Below are positions 62,124 through 64,000 of a stretch of 64,000 nt of DNA, one piece after another. Numbering within the stretch: the stretch's first letter is position 1; each line of letters begins with the position of its first letter. This DNA comes from Sphingopyxis sp. HIX (GTDB lineage Bacteria; Pseudomonadota; Alphaproteobacteria; Sphingomonadales; Sphingomonadaceae): positions 1 to 64,000 of the forward strand of contig NZ_LNSB01000008.1 of assembly GCF_001468285.1 (NCBI RefSeq). The letters are read 5' to 3'. Both the position numbers and the translations under genes were made by a program. Below the pieces are notes generated by a model. The model was given only the letters and a program-made list of their open reading frames with translations, was not told where the DNA came from and did no database searches.

Positions 62124-63761
62124 CTATGCCGACCGCCGCCGCTCGTCCTCTGCCGCACCCGCATCGGGCGCCACCGGCGTGCGCAGCAGGCCGCGGTCGG
62201 CGAGCAGCTTCGCGGTCGCCATTGCCGACGCGGGTTTGCCATAATGCCAGCCCTGCGCCTTGGCACAGCCGAGGCGGGTCAGTTCGATCGCGGTCGCCTC
62301 ATCCTCGACGCCCTCGGCGGTGATCGGCATCGCCAGGCTCTCGCCCAGCCGCACGATCGCGACGACGATCGCCTGCGCATCGGGGCTGCCCTGCATCGCC
62401 GCGACGAAGCTCTTGTCGATCTTGATCCGGTCGAAGGGCAGCGCGCGCAGATGCGACAGCGACGAATAGCCCGTCCCGAAATCGTCGAGGGAGAGCGACA
62501 CGCCCTGGTTCTTGAGGCTGGTGACGATCGAGCGCACCAGCGGCAGATTCTCGAACAGCGAGCTTTCGGTGATCTCGACCTCGAGCTGGCTCGCGGGGAA
62601 CCCCGTCTCGACCAGCAGCTTGGTGAGCTTCTGGCTGAACCACGGATCTTTCAGCTGCTGCGGCGAGATATTGACCGCCAGCGTGATCGACGGGTCCCAG
62701 CCCTTGGCGATCTCCATCGCGTGGCGCACGACGCGCAGCGACAATTCGCCGATCAGCCCGCTTTCCTCGGCCACCGGAATGAAGCGGTCGGGCTCGACCA
62801 TGCCATGCTCGGGCGAATCCCAGCGCATCAGCATCTCGAAACCGACCAGCCGGCCGGTCGCGATGTCGACCTGCGGCTCGAAGAAGGGGACGAACTCGTC
62901 GCGCGGCATGCCGCTGCGGATGCCGGTCTCGATCTGGTTGCGGACCTGCACCGCCATTTCCATGCCGGCCTCGAACCAGCAGAAGCGGTTCCGCCCCTCG
63001 TCCTTGCAATGATACATGGCGATGTCGGCCTGGCGCACCATAGTGTCCATCGAGATGTCGGCCGCGGTCGCCAGCGACAGGCCGATCGACGCGCCGATGC
63101 GGATCAGCTGGCCGTCGTGGGTCACCGGCTCCTCGAGCGTCGCGACGATCTCGGCCGCCAGCGCCTCGATATGCGGCTTGCCCGCGGGTTCGAACACCAG
63201 CATCGCGACGAACTCGTCGCCGCCCAGCCGCGCCATCAGCGCGCTCGGCGGCAGCACCGCGGCGATGCGCTCGGCGGCGACCTTCAGCATGCGGTCGCCC
63301 GCGGCGTGGCCGTGGATGTCGTTGACCGTCTTGAAATGGTCAAGGTCGAGCAGGAAGAGCGCGACATGGCGGCGCTCGGCGGCGGCGCTCTCGATCAGCG
63401 CCTGCCCCTGGTCGAGCATCGCGCGGCGGTTGAGGAAATCGGTGAGCGGGTCGCGGTCGGCGAGGTAGCGCGCCTGCTGCTCGGCCTCGGTGCGCGCGCG
63501 GATTTCGCGGTGGAGATCCTCGTAGCGGCGCCAGCCGAACAGGATCAGCGCGATGTTGAGGATCAGCGTCGCGGCGAGCACCTGGTCGGTGCCGCCGCCG
63601 ATCCCCGACAGCGCGCGGACGACCGACTGCATGACATTGCTGCCGGTGCCGACGAACAGGATGATCGCGGCGACGACGATGCCGCCCGCGACGATATCGC
63701 GTTTCGCCCCCTCGGCGCGGTCGGGTGCTTTCGGCGGAGCGGCAGTCGCCATATTTCGCAT
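62124..63761 (-). CDS. Membrane-anchored GGDEF/EAL cyclic-di-GMP enzyme
   Basis: The 545-residue protein has two membrane helices (about 23-42 and 60-80), a GGDEF domain with intact 'RLGGDEFVA' near residue 195 and an EAL domain (about 290-530). In the EAL domain the signature is 'GFEMLMRW', so EAL is changed to EML, but the metal and catalytic residues 'NISPQQL', 'EITES', 'DDFGTGYSS', 'KIDKSF' and 'GVEDEATA' are present. No RxxD inhibitory site precedes GGDEF. It may both make and degrade c-di-GMP. ATG 63761 was chosen; ATG 63752 is possible and the open frame reaches 63929. Confidence 0.9.
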   Translation of the reverse strand: MRNMATAAPPKAPDRAEGAKRDIVAGGIVVAAIILFVGTGSNVMQSVVRALSGIGGGTDQVLAATLILNIALILFGWRRYEDLHREIRARTEAEQQARYLADRDPLTDFLNRRAMLDQGQALIESAAAERRHVALFLLDLDHFKTVNDIHGHAAGDRMLKVAAERIAAVLPPSALMARLGGDEFVAMLVFEPAGKPHIEALAAEIVATLEEPVTHDGQLIRIGASIGLSLATAADISMDTMVRQADIAMYHCKDEGRNRFCWFEAGMEMAVQVRNQIETGIRSGMPRDEFVPFFEPQVDIATGRLVGFEMLMRWDSPEHGMVEPDRFIPVAEESGLIGELSLRVVRHAMEIAKGWDPSITLAVNISPQQLKDPWFSQKLTKLLVETGFPASQLEVEITESSLFENLPLVRSIVTSLKNQGVSLSLDDFGTGYSSLSHLRALPFDRIKIDKSFVAAMQGSPDAQAIVVAIVRLGESLAMPITAEGVEDEATAIELTRLGCAKAQGWHYGKPASAMATAKLLADRGLLRTPVAPDAGAAEDERRRSA

Positions 63762-64000
63762 GTCCCCCACAATCAGCGGCCCTTTTGCGCGCGAAGCGGT
63801 GAAATTTGCGTTAAGTTTGGAAGGCGCGCCTTCGCTTGCCTTTCGCCGCCATTTCCCGTAATGGCGCCCCCGTCCGGCGGCATATCGCGGCCGGGCATAT
63901 CGACATCCGCGACGGAAAAACCTGTCCACGGATACCGCTGGTTGGCGAGGTTTCGCTCACCGGCGTGTTTTGCGTTGCGGGCGTCGAAAGCAAGGATTTT
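63762..64000. other. Unassigned right end of the window
   Basis: This 239-base stretch lies upstream of the GGDEF/EAL gene and runs off the window. It probably contains that gene's promoter. A plus-strand frame is open at the right edge (from about 63860), but it has no recognisable domain and no clear ribosome-binding site, so I do not call a gene. Confidence 0.4.

Noticed and set aside
63811-63993. 60-codon minus-strand frame at the right edge
   Set aside because: No motif and no ribosome-binding site; it lies in the presumed promoter region of the GGDEF/EAL gene.

Overview
The window is a 64 kb piece of a high-GC alphaproteobacterial chromosome, most likely from a Sphingomonadales member close to Sphingopyxis. 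That placement is an inference. It rests on the protein sequences, on gene orders typical of alphaproteobacteria (pckA-chvI-chvG-hprK-rapZ-EIIA-HPr; helicase-S4-fdxA; clpP-clpX; dnaK-dnaJ) and on many short GC-rich interspersed palindromic elements between genes. Almost all of it is core chromosome. I see no prophage, insertion sequence with a transposase, CRISPR array, rRNA or tRNA.

Layout. 0-2.4 kb: a DUF1203 protein, the DNA alkylation-repair regulator Ada and a PEP-mutase/isocitrate-lyase-like enzyme. 2.4-6.2 kb: a secreted metallopeptidase with repeats and primosomal helicase PriA. 6.3-9.7 kb: a PepSY membrane protein coupled to a siderophore-type TonB receptor. 9.9-13.2 kb: a patatin-like lipase and a metallo-beta-lactamase-fold hydrolase. 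13.5-16.6 kb: dnaJ and dnaK, with a sigma-32-type promoter before dnaK. 16.8-22.6 kb: a PCuAC copper chaperone lipoprotein, small membrane and lipoproteins, rmuC, a META-domain lipoprotein and a SpoU methyltransferase. 22.6-29.0 kb: the regulatory PTS (HPr, EIIA, HprK), RapZ, the ChvG/ChvI two-component system and divergent pckA. 29.1-35.3 kb: peptidases, DUF3597 and DUF937 proteins, a GNAT acetyltransferase, and ribosomal proteins L27 and L21.

36.2-40.5 kb holds the most unusual locus. It is an envelope-stress (phage shock) region with divergent pspF, a sigma-54 promoter, a 57-residue leader gene, a strong intrinsic terminator, then pspA, pspB, pspC and five more small membrane/coiled-coil genes in tandem. 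The five, together with PspB and PspC, share a C-terminal motif. The whole block is bracketed by two copies of the same inverted-repeat element.

40.6-64 kb: sufE, a very large TonB receptor, clpX, clpP, an unrecognised 272-residue protein, fdxA, an S4 protein, a Suv3-like helicase, an M23 peptidase, hemB, a fused membrane/spermidine-synthase-like protein, a gamma carbonic anhydrase with an anomalous 3' end, a PuuD-like membrane protein, yciB, ftsY, mtaB, dapF, a DUF559 nuclease-like gene set in repeats, and a GGDEF/EAL cyclic-di-GMP enzyme.

Common threads are envelope and protein-quality stress (Psp, ClpXP, DnaKJ, ChvGI) and carbon/nitrogen signalling (regulatory PTS, RapZ, PckA). Another is a heavy load of palindromic elements, two of which are translated as part of proteins.
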